Assembly (NCBI RefSeq): GCF_017874615.1
Contig: NZ_JAGIKV010000026.1
Coordinates: 37,941-101,940, forward strand
DNA length: 64,000 nt
Reading direction: 5' to 3'
Origin: Paenibacillus xylanexedens
GTDB lineage: Bacteria > Bacillota > Bacilli > Paenibacillales > Paenibacillaceae
Below the pieces are notes generated by a model. That model ran no database searches and had not been told where the DNA came from. It saw nothing but the letters and a program-made list of their open reading frames with translations. Both the position numbers and the translations under genes were made by a program. Of the stretch, positions 29,125 through 41,500 are shown one piece after another (the first letter of the stretch is position 1; every line of letters begins with the position of its first letter).

Positions 29125-32100
29125 GCAGGACCCCTGCCTCCGCTTCGATCTGCTGCTTGATTTGCACTAAGATGTCACGGATGACAACGGCCGTTTCGTC
29201 CACGCGCGCGAGTTCCAGTAACTCCTCGTGTGCGCCCTCCAGCCGGTAATCGGCGTATGCTTGCGTCGTTGCCCTCTGCCAGGACGGCAACTGGTGCTCC
29301 AGGCGGAACGCTTCGCTGTCCTTCGCAATCAGTTCGTAAATCCGGGCAGTTATCGTGCCTGAATTAATAAGCTGCGCTTCGTACGTTAAGGTGGCTTTGA
29401 TCTTCCGATGAACACGCTCCCGCACGAGCGGATTGCTCATTAATTCCTTCTCTTCTTCGTCGAAATCCGCAAGCATTTCTTCAAGCTCTTTCTCAGACGT
29501 TTCATAAGGCGTGAGTGTGTCCTTAATCCATGAGTCCACCATGACCAAGTCCGTTACGGAATACCCTCTTCTTTCCATCGTTTTGGCTACCTCGAACGTC
29601 AGGTTGCCTCCGAAGCAGTAACCCAGCAGCACGTAAGGTCCTTCCGGCTGGATGCGAACAATCTCATCCACATAACGGTTCAGCATGGCATCGTAATCGG
29701 TGGCATCGTCGATAAAATCAATACCGTAGAGCACGAACCCGCCCTCGAGTCTGCCTGCGAGCTCACGGTAACCGATGCCGAAGCCGCTGCCTGGAGGAAA
29801 GCAGAACACGTTCAGATCTCCTTCTTTATTCAGCTTAATGAAAGAGTCTCCACCTTTATCCAGGCCCAGATCCCCCTCTCCGAAAGCCATGGCTTCAACG
29901 GTTACATGATGGAATTGGCGATTCAGCGGTATCTCGATGCCCGTTTCATCGTAAACGGCTTGAACGAGCCTAATCAGACTTAACGAATTGCCACCGAGCT
30001 CAAAAAAGTTATCCTTTACGCCGACCTGCCGAACGCCAAGTGTATCCTGCCACACGCGGGCGATCTTCATTTCGAGCAGTGTTCTCGGCGCGACATATTC
30101 CGTTCCTCCAGTGGCGGCATCCTCTGGCGCGGGTAGCGCTTTGCGGTCGATTTTCCCGTTCGGTGTCAGCGGCATCCGCGAAAGCTGCACGAGGTACGAA
30201 GGAATCATATATCCCGGAAGCTGCTTGGCGAGCTGCTCCTTGAGTTCATACGCCACCAGCCTCGTTTCCGCAACGTAGTAAGCGACAAGCTGCTTATGGC
30301 TGTTCGCGTCGTCGCGGGCGAGCACCACCGCTTCTTGCATGGCGGCGATCTTCAGCAGCTGCTCTTCAATCTCGCCGATTTCGATCCGGTAGCCGCGGAT
30401 TTTCACCTGATGATCGATCCGCCCCCGGTATTCGATGTTGCCGTCCGGCAGCCAGCGGGCGAGATCTCCCGTCCGGTAAAGGCGTTCTCCCGGCACAAAC
30501 GGATGTTCCACAAACTTCTCTGCCGTTAGCTCCTGATGGTTCAGGTAACCTCTCGCAAGCCCTACGCCTGCCACGCATAACTCGCCGTCCACTCCCGGAG
30601 GCACAAGCTGCAGGTGGGCATCCAAAATAAAAATCCGGTGATTGGACAGCGGGCGCCCGATCGGAATAACTCTGCGCTCCGGCTGCTGCTCATCCGCATC
30701 CCAAAGCGTTGTAACAATCGAAGCTTCAGTAGGCCCGTAAGCATTGAAATAGTGGACCTTCTCCTTCCACTGCTGCACAAATTCGGCCGATACCGCCGAA
30801 CCTCCCGTTACAAGCTTCGTTAAGCTGGGAAGGCGGTCCGGGTTCAAATATGCGCTGTACGTCGGAGGCAAAATCGCCGCCGTAATCGCATGCTCGTTCA
30901 TATAACTCTCGAACAGGCGGTTGTCGAGAATCGTCTCGGCCGTCGGGATGTACAAAGTCGCGCCAAAATAGAGCGCTTTGAACACTTCCCAGCAGGACGC
31001 GTCGAATGACAGGCTGGCGAATTGAACGATCCGGTCATGCTCCGTGATGCCCAGCCTGTCCGCGAACATCAGCTTCAAGCTGACCAAACCACGATGCTCC
31101 AGCATGACCCCTTTGGGTTTGCCCGTCGTACCTGATGTATAGATGACATAAGCCAGATCATTCGGACCGCTGGCCGGCTCCAGATTCGAAGCATCCAGCA
31201 CACCAGTGGATTCCGCCCGGCTATCGCCCCAAACAAAATCGTCTAATTCAAGGCGTGTTCCTTCAAAGTCGGTCTTCTCGTGCAGATGTTTTTGAATCAG
31301 CAATAACGGTGCGCCTGAATCCTCGATCATGAAGCGGATGCGCTCCTCCGGGTAGTCGGGATCGACAGGCACGAAGGCTCCGCCCGCTTTAAGAATTGCC
31401 AGAATGCCGACGACCATATCAAGCGAGCGTTCGACCAGAATCGCTACCCGCTGGTCTGCTTCTACTCCTTTTTCCCGCAGCTTCCGCGCAAGGCGGTTGG
31501 ATCGCTCGTTCAGCTCGCGGTAGGTCAATTGCCGCTCGTTCATGACGACGGCCACGTTATCCGGGCGTTGCTCCGCCTGTTCTTCGAACAAGCCATGAAT
31601 CGTTTTCCCCCGCTCGAACTCGGTTTCGGTGTCATTAAATCCCTTGAGCAGCATCTCCCTCTCGACTGGGAACAGCATATCGACTTGTCCAAGCTCCAGA
31701 TCTGGCTGAAATAAAAGCATGGACAGCAACCGAACAAGATGGTCGGCCGCCTGCTCCATAAATGCCCGCTCGTACCGCTGTCCGTCAAAGCTTATTTCCA
31801 GCTCGATGGAGTGGTTTTGGCGGTCGAAGCGAAAAACGGTATCAGCCGCCACACGGTTACCCAGCGGTCCCGGATGAATCGGGGCGAAGGATGCGATGGT
31901 GTTGACGACCGGGAGGCCATGCCCCGTATAGTTCAGATGGAGCGGCTCCACCATTTTTCGAAAAGGCAGGTGCTGATGCTCCAGCGCCTCGCCGATGGAG
32001 CCTTTGATGCCCCCAAGCAGCGTTTTCAGCGTAGTCTGGCTGCTTACCGATGTCTTGATCACGAAGATGTCATGCGGCGGCGTCTCGCTCTGGTCTGCGC

Positions 32101-32392
32101 TATACGAAGGCATGCCGACCAGCACTTGGTCCCGCCCGGTATATTTGAACAGCAGGCTTTTGACTCCTGCCAAAACAATCATGTACAGAGCCAAATCCGA
32201 ACCGCTGGCGAGGCCAATGATTCTCTCCGAGAGTTCGCTCGGCAGATTACGGTGAAGCAAGTCCGGCTCTGCCGCAGATTCCCCGCCCTCGAATAATTTG
32301 GAGGATTGACTGTATGGAAGGCAGCTCAGGCTATCATCTGCGTCAAACTTGCCGCTCCAGTACCGTTCTTCCTTTTCAAATAAAGATTTCAT
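29114..32392 (-). CDS. pmxB: Polymyxin-type synthetase, module 10 with terminal thioesterase (PmxB homologue)
   Basis: A 1092-residue synthetase that adds the last residue and releases the product as a ring. Order: C-terminal lobe of a C domain only (residues about 8-245, no HHxxxDG); A10 (265-765); T10 with GGNSLSL near 797-805; thioesterase (860-1090). The A10 pocket reads DAWIVGAIV, identical to module 6 and typical of a hydrophobic residue (Leu/Phe class), whereas Thr is usual at position 10 of polymyxins. The domain is a mosaic: residues about 285-405 match the Thr domain A2 of the pmxE-like protein, the following core matches A6. The thioesterase nucleophile motif is GYCFGG, with Cys926 (codon 29615-29617) where Ser is usual; a GAH motif near the C-terminus offers the catalytic His. 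The start ATG has GGGGAGG upstream. Confidence 0.93.
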   Translation of the reverse strand: MKSLFEKEERYWSGKFDADDSLSCLPYSQSSKLFEGGESAAEPDLLHRNLPSELSERIIGLASGSDLALYMIVLAGVKSLLFKYTGRDQVLVGMPSYSADQSETPPHDIFVIKTSVSSQTTLKTLLGGIKGSIGEALEHQHLPFRKMVEPLHLNYTGHGLPVVNTIASFAPIHPGPLGNRVAADTVFRFDRQNHSIELEISFDGQRYERAFMEQAADHLVRLLSMLLFQPDLELGQVDMLFPVEREMLLKGFNDTETEFERGKTIHGLFEEQAEQRPDNVAVVMNERQLTYRELNERSNRLARKLREKGVEADQRVAILVERSLDMVVGILAILKAGGAFVPVDPDYPEERIRFMIEDSGAPLLLIQKHLHEKTDFEGTRLELDDFVWGDSRAESTGVLDASNLEPASGPNDLAYVIYTSGTTGKPKGVMLEHRGLVSLKLMFADRLGITEHDRIVQFASLSFDASCWEVFKALYFGATLYIPTAETILDNRLFESYMNEHAITAAILPPTYSAYLNPDRLPSLTKLVTGGSAVSAEFVQQWKEKVHYFNAYGPTEASIVTTLWDADEQQPERRVIPIGRPLSNHRIFILDAHLQLVPPGVDGELCVAGVGLARGYLNHQELTAEKFVEHPFVPGERLYRTGDLARWLPDGNIEYRGRIDHQVKIRGYRIEIGEIEEQLLKIAAMQEAVVLARDDANSHKQLVAYYVAETRLVAYELKEQLAKQLPGYMIPSYLVQLSRMPLTPNGKIDRKALPAPEDAATGGTEYVAPRTLLEMKIARVWQDTLGVRQVGVKDNFFELGGNSLSLIRLVQAVYDETGIEIPLNRQFHHVTVEAMAFGEGDLGLDKGGDSFIKLNKEGDLNVFCFPPGSGFGIGYRELAGRLEGGFVLYGIDFIDDATDYDAMLNRYVDEIVRIQPEGPYVLLGYCFGGNLTFEVAKTMERRGYSVTDLVMVDSWIKDTLTPYETSEKELEEMLADFDEEEKELMSNPLVRERVHRKIKATLTYEAQLINSGTITARIYELIAKDSEAFRLEHQLPSWQRATTQAYADYRLEGAHEELLELARVDETAVVIRDILVQIKQQIEAEAGVLHGS
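30430..31180 (-). repeat. Gene-conversion tract in A10, copy of the A6 core
   Basis: About 750 bp nearly identical to 45,590-46,345 in the pmxA-like gene. It covers the YTSGTTGKPKG motif through the whole substrate pocket to the ARWLPDGN motif. Outside these limits the two A domains diverge clearly. Limits are by eye. Confidence 0.8.
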
Positions 32393-32432
32393 TCGTACCT
32401 CCCCTAAAAATGAAGTGACCGCATGCCCCCAC

Positions 32433-32463
32433 GCAGGTCCGAAAGGGCTTGCTTTCGGCCTGC
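32433..32463 (-). promoter_or_regulatory. Stem-loop in the pmxA-pmxB gap
   Basis: GCAGG-CCGAAAG pairs with CTTTCGG-A-CCTGC across a 6-nt loop, giving about twelve pairs with one bulge. There is no U-tract, so it is not a typical terminator. It sits in the only large gap (166 bp) inside the synthetase operon, upstream of the pmxB-like ribosome binding site; an mRNA processing or stability element is possible. Confidence 0.4.
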
Positions 32464-32558
32464 GCGTTTACGGGCTTGATTTACGGACTTGCAAGTTGTT
32501 CGCCGTCTTTCTTGGGATGCGCACCACTTTCGGTTGACGGCGGAGCGCGCTTGTCTTA

Positions 32559-35500
32559 TTAGAACGCGAATTCGATCGTATCGACGGCACTCTTTGCGCC
32601 TGCCGCCGGTTTATGACATTCAATTCGGCTTAGCTCGAGTTGTGGATTTTCCGCAATTTGAGACAGTACCCGCAGGTAATCCTCAGTCAAGGTGCGGATC
32701 ATCGTTTCTTTGAACAGCTTGGTGGCGTAGAAGAAGCCCCCGCTCAACGCCCCTTCGTTTTCATACATAAACAGCGTCAGATCAAACTTCGCTTCCTCCA
32801 AATGGTCAAGCTCGTAATTCTTCAGGCTGACCCCTTCCAGTTCGGCGTCTCGTTCTTCGATATTTTGCAAGTCGAAAACGGCATCGAACAGTGGGAAGCG
32901 GCCCGGCTCCCGCTTCACATTCAAACGCTCCACGAGATCCTCGAATGGATAATCCTGGTTCTCAAAAGCACCCAAAGCCGTTTCCTTCACTTCTTTCAGG
33001 TAGGACAAGAACGTTTTGTCGCCAGACGGACGATTACGGAGCGCCAGCGTATTAACAAACATGCCGATGACCCGCTCCAAATCGGCGTTAGTTCTTCCAG
33101 CCACCGGGGTGCCCACGATCAAGTCCTCCTGACCGCTGTACTTGGACAGCAACACAGTATAGGCCGCAAGCAGCACCATGAACAGTGTGCTTTCACACTC
33201 GGCCGCCAATTCACGCAGCCGCGCAGAGAGAGAAGCTTCGACATCGAACTCCACATGCGCGCCTTCGTAGCTACGAACGGCAGACCGTTCGTAGTCCATC
33301 GGCAGGTCCTCCGTGGGCAGTTCGCCTTCGAAGGTTTGCAGCCAGTACGCTTCCTGCCGCCCGATTCGCTCTCGGTGGGCCTTCGACTGCTGCCAAACGG
33401 CATAATCCTTGTAATGAATGCGCAGGGGTGGCAGCTGTTCTCCGGCGTAGAAACTCGAGAACTCCTCCATCACAATCGCCATCGATACACCGTCGGACAC
33501 GATATGGTGCATATCGAAAAGGAGAATACGCAGGTGCGGCTCCAGCTCGATGACCCCGGCGCGCAGCAGCGGCGGTTGGCCGAGATCAAACGGACGAACG
33601 AAGTTGCGGACGATCTGCTCGATTTGATCTGAATCCTCTGTATCCGCTTGATGGTGCTCGATAGCAAAATCGACCTGTGGGTATATCCGCTGAACTACTT
33701 CGCCCTTCATCATTTCAAAACCGGTGCGCAGCGATTCATGCCGTGTTATCAATTTCCGCAAGGCGGCTTCCAACCGGTCTAAATCAAACTCACCTTCCAC
33801 CTGCACCAGTTCCGGCATGTTGTAAAGCTGATCTGCTCCATCCAGCGTGTGCTGAATGAACAGCCGTTTCTGCGCGGAGGACAGAGGGTAATACTCTCTT
33901 TGCTCCGCTTGAGGAATGGCCTCATGCTCCCGCCGTTCCATCCGGGCGATCGCCTCGGCCATCGCCGCAATCGTCGAGTGGCGGAATACGTCGCGCAGCG
34001 GGAGGTTGACGTTTAGTTCCTTAAATACCTTGCCTGCCAGTGACGTCGCTCGCAGGGAGTGGCCGCCAATGTCGAAGAAGTTGTCGTAAACGCCAATCTC
34101 CTTCGTAAGCCCCAGCACCTCCTGCCAAATCACCGCCAGCTTCATTTCCAGCTCATTGCGCGGTGCGACATACTCCGTTCCGCTTCCCGCTTCCCCTTCC
34201 GGCGCTGGCAGCGCCTTTCGGTCCATCTTCCCGTTTGGTGTCAAAGGCAGGAGCTCCAGCTCCACAAAGTACGACGGGATCATATACCCCGGCAACTCCT
34301 GCGCCAGCGCGCTGCGCAGATCGTTCACTGCCAGCTTCGCTCCGGTATCCGGCGTGTAATACGCACATAGCGCCTTCTGCCCGTTCGCGTCATTTCGAAC
34401 CAGCACCACCGCTTCGCGCACACCTTCCACCCGCAACAGCTGCGACTCGATCTCTCCCGTCTCAATCCGGTAGCCCCGGATTTTCGCCTGGTTGTCGATC
34501 CGGCCGATGAAGTCCACGTTGCCGTCCTCCATCCACCGCGCCAAATCTCCCGTGCGGTACAACCGCTCGCCCACAGCGAACGGACTGTCTACGAACTTCT
34601 CTTCCGTCAGCTCTGGTCGGTTCAAGTACCCACGCGCCACGCCGACGCCGCCGATGACCAGTTCGCCCAGCACGCCGACTGGAACAGGATTCAGATGTGC
34701 ATCCACGATGTAAAACTTCGCATTCAACCACGCTTTGCCAATCGGCACATGGCCTGTCTGCGGCAGTTTCTCCAACTCTTCGTCATAGAAACTGGAGTCA
34801 ATTGCCGCTTCAGTCACACCGTAGGCGTTAATAATGCGGAACGACGAGCCAAACCGTTCCTGTAAGGTACGGTAATCCGCTACACTGCAGCTGTCCGAGC
34901 TTGTGATCAACAGCTCCATCCCGCTCAACTCCAGCCCCTGTTCATGCACGTACTCCATAAACGGCACGATCAGTGCCGGTGTTGATTCAAAGATCGTCAC
35001 TTGCTCCCGCTCTATCCAGTAGTGCAGACGAGACGGATCGATCCGGTCGTCCTTCGGTACAATGACCATGGTACCGCCGTTGTACAACGTCCGGGCAATG
35101 TCGCCCACGAACACGTCAAACGAGAAGCTGGCGAGCTGCAGCAACCGCACCGGGAACTGATCTAATCGGTATTCCCGCCGGTAACCCGCCGCCGTGTTCA
35201 CCAGACTGCGGTGCTCGATCATCACACCTTTCGGCTTGCCCGTCGTTCCCGACGTGTAGATCACGTACGCCAGATCCTCTGGGCGGGCTTCACGGAAGCT
35301 GTCCATGCCAACAACATCAACATCATCCACAACATCCAGATGGTTCCGATCCGCACCGTTCACAGCCCCCGTTAGTTTGCCAGAGACCCGGCTGGAAGCC
35401 ATGCTGGAGCCTTGATCAAAGTACATCGGGGCATTTGCCCGATCTTCGCTGTACGACGCTTCGTCGTCGAGGTACAGCACCGACATCAGCGCCAGCTCCT

Positions 35501-38500
35501 CTTCGCGGAGCCAGGCCTCGGCACGTTCTCGCAGCGGCGTTTGTGTCAGCAGTACCTTCGCTCCGCTGTCTTCGAGCATAAATCGCACGCGGTCCGCCGG
35601 ATAATCCGGGTCAAGCGGTACATACGCCCCTCCCGCTTTCCAGACGGCCATCACGGCCACCAGCAAGTCCACCGAACGCTCGGCGAGAATGCCAACGATT
35701 GACTCCCGGCCGATGCCACTTGCACGCAGCGTGACCGCTAAGCGGTTCGCCCGCTCGTTCAGCTCCACATAGTTCAGTCGATCGTCCTCGTACACGACGG
35801 CTTCCGCTTCCGGTGTGCGTTCCGCCTGTTTCTCAAACAGCCGGTGGAACGTAGCCGCAGGAGCCGCTTCTAGCTGCGCTGGATTAAACGCACTGAGAAC
35901 TTGTTCTTTTTCCGCCGATGTCAACATGTGCAATTCAGCAATCTTCGCATCTGGACGGTTTACAATTGTCACGAGCAACTGCTCGTAATGTTTTGCCAGC
36001 CGTTCAATCGTCTCCCTTTTATAAAGAGCCGTCGCATATTCAAAGCTGTAATCCAACCCGCCGTTCTCCTCGCCCACATCCAAGCTGATATCAAACTTCG
36101 CAGTATCCAGTACGCTCGGATAAGGAATCAGGCGAAGCCCTTCCAGTTCAAACTGCTCGTTCTCCGTATTTTGCATCGTAAACATCGTGTCGAACAGCGG
36201 ATTACGGCTTAAGTCACGGGTGACTTGCACCTTGTCCACCAATTGTTCGAACGGATAGTTTTGATGCTCAAAGGCGTGCAGAGTTGTTTCTTTGACTTCG
36301 TTCAGGTATGACAGAAATGTTTTCTCTGAAGACGGATAACTGCGAATCGCCAACGTGTTTAGGAAAATCCCGATTAACGGCTGCACATCTCCATGATTCC
36401 TTCCAGCAATCGGCGTACCAACGATCACGTCTTCCTGACCTGAATATTTATGCAAAAGCACGTTATACGCCGCAAGCAGCACCATAAACAGCGTCGTGCC
36501 CGTGTCCGAAGCCAGCTGTTTCAGGCCGCCGGTTTTTGAAGCGTCGAAGGAAAACTCCAGCGTTTGACCTTCGTAGCTCTGTACAGCCGGACGTGGATAG
36601 TCGGTCGGCATTTCCAGCACTGGAAGCTCGCCCTGGAACATGTCCAGCCAATACGCCCCCTGATGCTGAAGCCGTTCCTGCTGCTCCTGCGAATGCTGCC
36701 AAACGGTGTAGTCTTTGTACTGAATGCGCAGCGGCTCCAATTGCTCTCCACCATACAAACGCACGAATTCTTCAACAAAGATTTCCATTGAAACGCCGTC
36801 AGAAATAATATGATGCATGTCGTACATCAGAATATGGCGTTCCGGAGCCAGCTCAACAAGGCCTACCCTCAACAGCGGTGGCTTAGCCAAATCAAACGGA
36901 CGGACGAAACCATGAACCACCGCTTCGACCTCTTGCTCATCCGCTTGATAGAACTCCACCGCAAAATTCACGTCCTGGTAAACCCGCTGTGATGCTTCTC
37001 CATCCACCATTTCAAACCCGGTGCGCAACATTTCATGCCGCGCCACGAGCTTACGGAACGTTTCTTCGAACCTTGCCCGGTCCAAAGCACCCTCCAGCAG
37101 CATCGCTTCCGGCATGTTGTAGCTAAGCTCTGCAACTTCCAGCTGATTCAGAATAAAGAGACGTTTTTGAGCAAAAGATTGCGGGTACACCTCCCGGCCA
37201 TCCGTCACCGGAATGGAAACAAATATCTGCTGATCCAGCCGAGAAATGGCGGTAGCCATGCTCTCGATCGTGGAATGGCGGAACACGTCGCGCAGTGGCA
37301 GATCCACGTTCAACTCTTTATGAATCTTGCTGACCAACGTTGTCGCGCGCAGGGAGTGGCCACCGATGTCGAAGAAGTTGTCGTGAACACCAATCTCCTT
37401 CGCAAGCCCCAGCACCTCCTGCCAAATCGCCGCCAGCTTCGTTTCCAGCTCATTGCGCGGTGCGACGTACTCCGTTCCGCTTCCCGCTTCCCCTTCCGGC
37501 GCTGGCAGCACCTTCCGGTCCATCTTTCCGTTCGGTGTCAGAGGTAGACGCTCCAGCTCCACAAAGTACGACGGGATCATGTACCCAGGCAACTCCTGTG
37601 CCAGTGCGCTGCGCAGATCGTTCACTACCAGCTTCGCTCCGGTATCCGGCGTGTAATACGCGCATAGCGCCTTCTGCCCGTTCGCGTCACTTCGAACCAG
37701 CACCACCGCTTCGCGCACACCTTCCACCCGCAATAGCTGCGACTCGATCTCCCCCGTCTCGATCCGGTAGCCCCGGATTTTTGCCTGGTTGTCGATCCGG
37801 CCGATGAAGTCCACGTTGCCGTCTTCCATCCACCGCGCCAAGTCTCCCGTGCGATACAACCGCTCACCCGCGGTGAAAGGGCTGTCTACAAACTTCTCTT
37901 CTGTCAGCTCTGGACGGTTCAAGTACCCTCGTGCCACGCCGACTCCGCCGATAACCAGCTCGCCCAACACACCGACCGGCACCGGGTTCAGATACGCATC
38001 CACGATGTAGAAATTCGCATTCAGCCACGCTTTGCCGATTGGCACATGACCTGTCTGCGGCAACTTCGCCAACTCCTCGTCATAGAAGCTGGAGTCGATC
38101 GCCGCTTCCGTCACGCCGTAGGCGTTAATAATGCGGAACGATGAGCCAAACCGCTCCTGCAAGGTCCGGTAATCCGCCACACTGCAGCTGTCCGAGCTTG
38201 TGATCAACAGCTCCATACCGCTTAATTCCAACCCCTGCTCATGCATATGCTCCATGAACGGTACGATCAGTGCTGGTGTTGATTCAAAGATCGTCACTTG
38301 TTCCCGCTCTATCCAGTGGTGCAGGCGAGACGGATCAATCCGATCGTCCTTCGGTACAATGACCATGGTGCCTCCGTTATACAACGTGCGTGCGATATCA
38401 CCCACGAACACGTCAAACGAGAAGCTGGCGAGTTGCAGTAGCCGGACTGGGAACTGATCCAACCGGTATTCCCGCCGGTAGCCCGCTGCCGTGTTCACCA

Positions 38501-41500
38501 AGCTGCGGTGCTCAATCATTACGCCTTTCGGCTTGCCCGTCGTTCCGGACGTGTAGATGACATACGCCAAGTCCTCAGGACGGGCTTCATGGAAGCTGTC
38601 CAAGCCAGCAACCTTCAGATGACTCGGATCATCGCTGTTCACAGCACCCGTCAGCTCGCTGGAGACTTTACCGGAAACCATGCTGGAGCCAAGCAGTGCA
38701 TTATCCCGGTCTTCGCTGTATGACGTTTCGTCGTCGAGGTACAGCACCTTCGCAAGTGCCAGTTCCTCTTCGCTGAGCCAGGCTTCAGCACGCTCTCTCA
38801 GCAGCGTTTGTGTCAGCAGCACCTTCGCTCCGCTGTCTTCAAGCATAAACCGCACGCGGTCCGCCGGATAATCCGGGTCAAGCGGTACATACGCCCCTCC
38901 CGCTTTCCAGACGGCCAGCACGGCCACAAGCAAGTCCACCGAACGCTCGGCGAGGATGCCAACAATCTCCTCCCGGCCGATTCCACTTGCTCGCAACGTC
39001 GCCGACAGGCGGTTCGCCCGCTCGTTCAGCTCCGCATACGTCAGCCGATCGTTTTCGTACACGACAGCTTCCTCTTCCGGTGTGCGTTCCGCCTGTTCCT
39101 CGAACAGTCGGTGGAACGCGGCCACAGGAACCACTTCCGATTGCATCGGGTGAAACGCGCCGAGAATCTTCTCTTTTTCATCTGCTGTCAACAAGTTCAG
39201 CTCAGCGATCTTTGCATTCGGACGGCTTACGATCGCCGCAAGCAAATGTCCAAAATGAATCGACAGCCGCCGGATCGTGCTTTCTTTATAAAGAGCCGTT
39301 GCGAATTCAAAACTGCACTCCAGTCCGCCATTTTCTTCCGTAACATCCACACTCAGGTCGAACTTGGCCATACCATATTCGCTAGGGTACGGGGACAATT
39401 TCAGCCCTTCCAGCTCAAACTCTGACTCCTCCAGGTTTTGCAGGGAGAACATCGTGTCAAACAGCGGGTTGCGGCTCAAATCCCGGCTAACCTGCACTTT
39501 ATCGACGAGTTCTTCGAACGGATAATTCTGATGCTCGTAAGCGCCTAAAGTCGTTTCTTTCACTTCTTCCAAATACGACAGGAAGGTCTTCTCCGAAGCC
39601 GGATAATTGCGGATCGCCAGCGTGTTGACAAACATTCCGATCAAAGGCTGTATGTCGCCGTGCGTTCTGCCTGCAATCGACGTGCCGACGATCAAATCGT
39701 CCTGACCTGTGTATTTATGCAAAAGCACGGTATATGCGGCAAGCAACACCATATATAGCGTCGTTCCTCTTTGAGCGGCCAGCTGTTTCAAGCCTTCGTT
39801 CGTTGCCTCATCCACGAAGGATGTCAGTGTATGTCCCTCATAGCTTTGTACAGCAGGACGCGGATAGTCCGTTGGCATTTCCAGAACCGGCAGCTCGCCC
39901 CGGTATCGGTCCAGCCAGTAAGCTTCCTCGCGTTTCAATTGCACTTTTTGCTCGTCCGATTGCTGCCATACCGCATAGTCCTTGTACTGAATGTGTAAAG
40001 GTTCTAATGACTCGCCGCCATACAGACGAACGAGTTCCTCAACGAACACGTCCATCGAAACCCCGTCGGAGATGATATGGTGCATGTCGAACATCAGCAA
40101 ATAACGATCGGCTGCCAGCTCTACGAGCTCGGCACGCAGCAACGGTGGCTTCGCCAAATCGAAAGGTCTGATAAAAGCCTGCACGACTGCAGACGCTTCT
40201 TCCTCGTTCGCATGTCGACACACGACGGAAAAATCAACGCTCTCGTAAATACGCTGTACCGCTTCGCCTTGTACGACCTCAAATCCGGTTCGCAACGTTT
40301 CATGACGTTCGATCAGTCCGCGGAAAGCTTTCTCCAGCAGGCTATGGTCAATTGATCCTTCGAGCAGCAGCACACCCGGCATGTTATAGCTCTGCTCGGC
40401 TCCTTCCAGCTGATTCAGGATAAACAGCCGCTTCTGAGCTGAGGAAAGTGGATAATACGCTCTTGCGCCTACCAGCGGAATCGACGAGAACGAATGTTCT
40501 TCGATTCGGGAGATAGCTAGAGCCATCTGTTCGATCGTCGAGTAGCGGAATACGTCGCGCAGAGGCAACTCGACGTTCAACTCCTGATGCACCTTGCTCA
40601 CCAGTGTCGTTGCCCGCAGGGAATGGCCGCCCAAGTCAAAGAAGTTGTCATGAACCCCGATGTGCTCCAATCCAAGCACACTTTTCCAAATTTCAGCCAA
40701 GCTGGCCTCGAGCGGAGTCCTAGGCAGAGTATGTCCTTCGCCCGGTTGCAAGCTCTCCTCCGGCGCCGGGAGGGAACGGCGGTCTACCTTGCCGTTCGTC
40801 GTCAGCGGGAGACGCTCCAACTGGATCAGGTACGCCGGGATCATATAGGCCGGCAGTTCCTGAGACAGTACGCTCTTCAGCTCGGCCGCCGGAAGCTCAC
40901 AGTCCGCTTCATAATAGGCGCAAAGCTGCTTTTCGCCGGACACGTTTTCCCGCGCGAATACTGTCGTTTTCCGAATTCCCTCCACTTTCTGAAGCTGAGC
41001 TTCGATCTCGCCCAGCTCTATGCGGAAGCCACGGATTTTCACTTGGTCGTCCGTTCGTCCCACATACTCAATCGTGCCGTTCGGTAGCCATTTCGCCAAA
41101 TCCCCCGTCCGGTACATGCGCTCTCCTGACGTAAAAGGATTGTGCACAAATTTCTCCGCCGTCAGTTCCGGCCGGTTATTGTAGCCCCGTACCAAACCTT
41201 CTCCGCCGACACATAGCTCCCCGACCACGCCGATCGGCAGCAGCTTATTCCGGCTGTCGACGATATACACCGTCGTATTGCTGATTGGTCGTCCGATAGG
41301 AACGGTAAGCGCCGACTCATCAACGAAGTCGACCGGAAGGTACGTGGTAAATATCGTGCTTTCCGTCGGTCCGTACACATGGTTGAGCCTACCCGCTCCA
41401 AGATGGGCGAGTGCTTTACGTACATGACCAACCGAGACACGCTCTCCTCCAAACAAAATCGCCCGGACATCCCGAAAACAATTGACATTCACATCTACGA

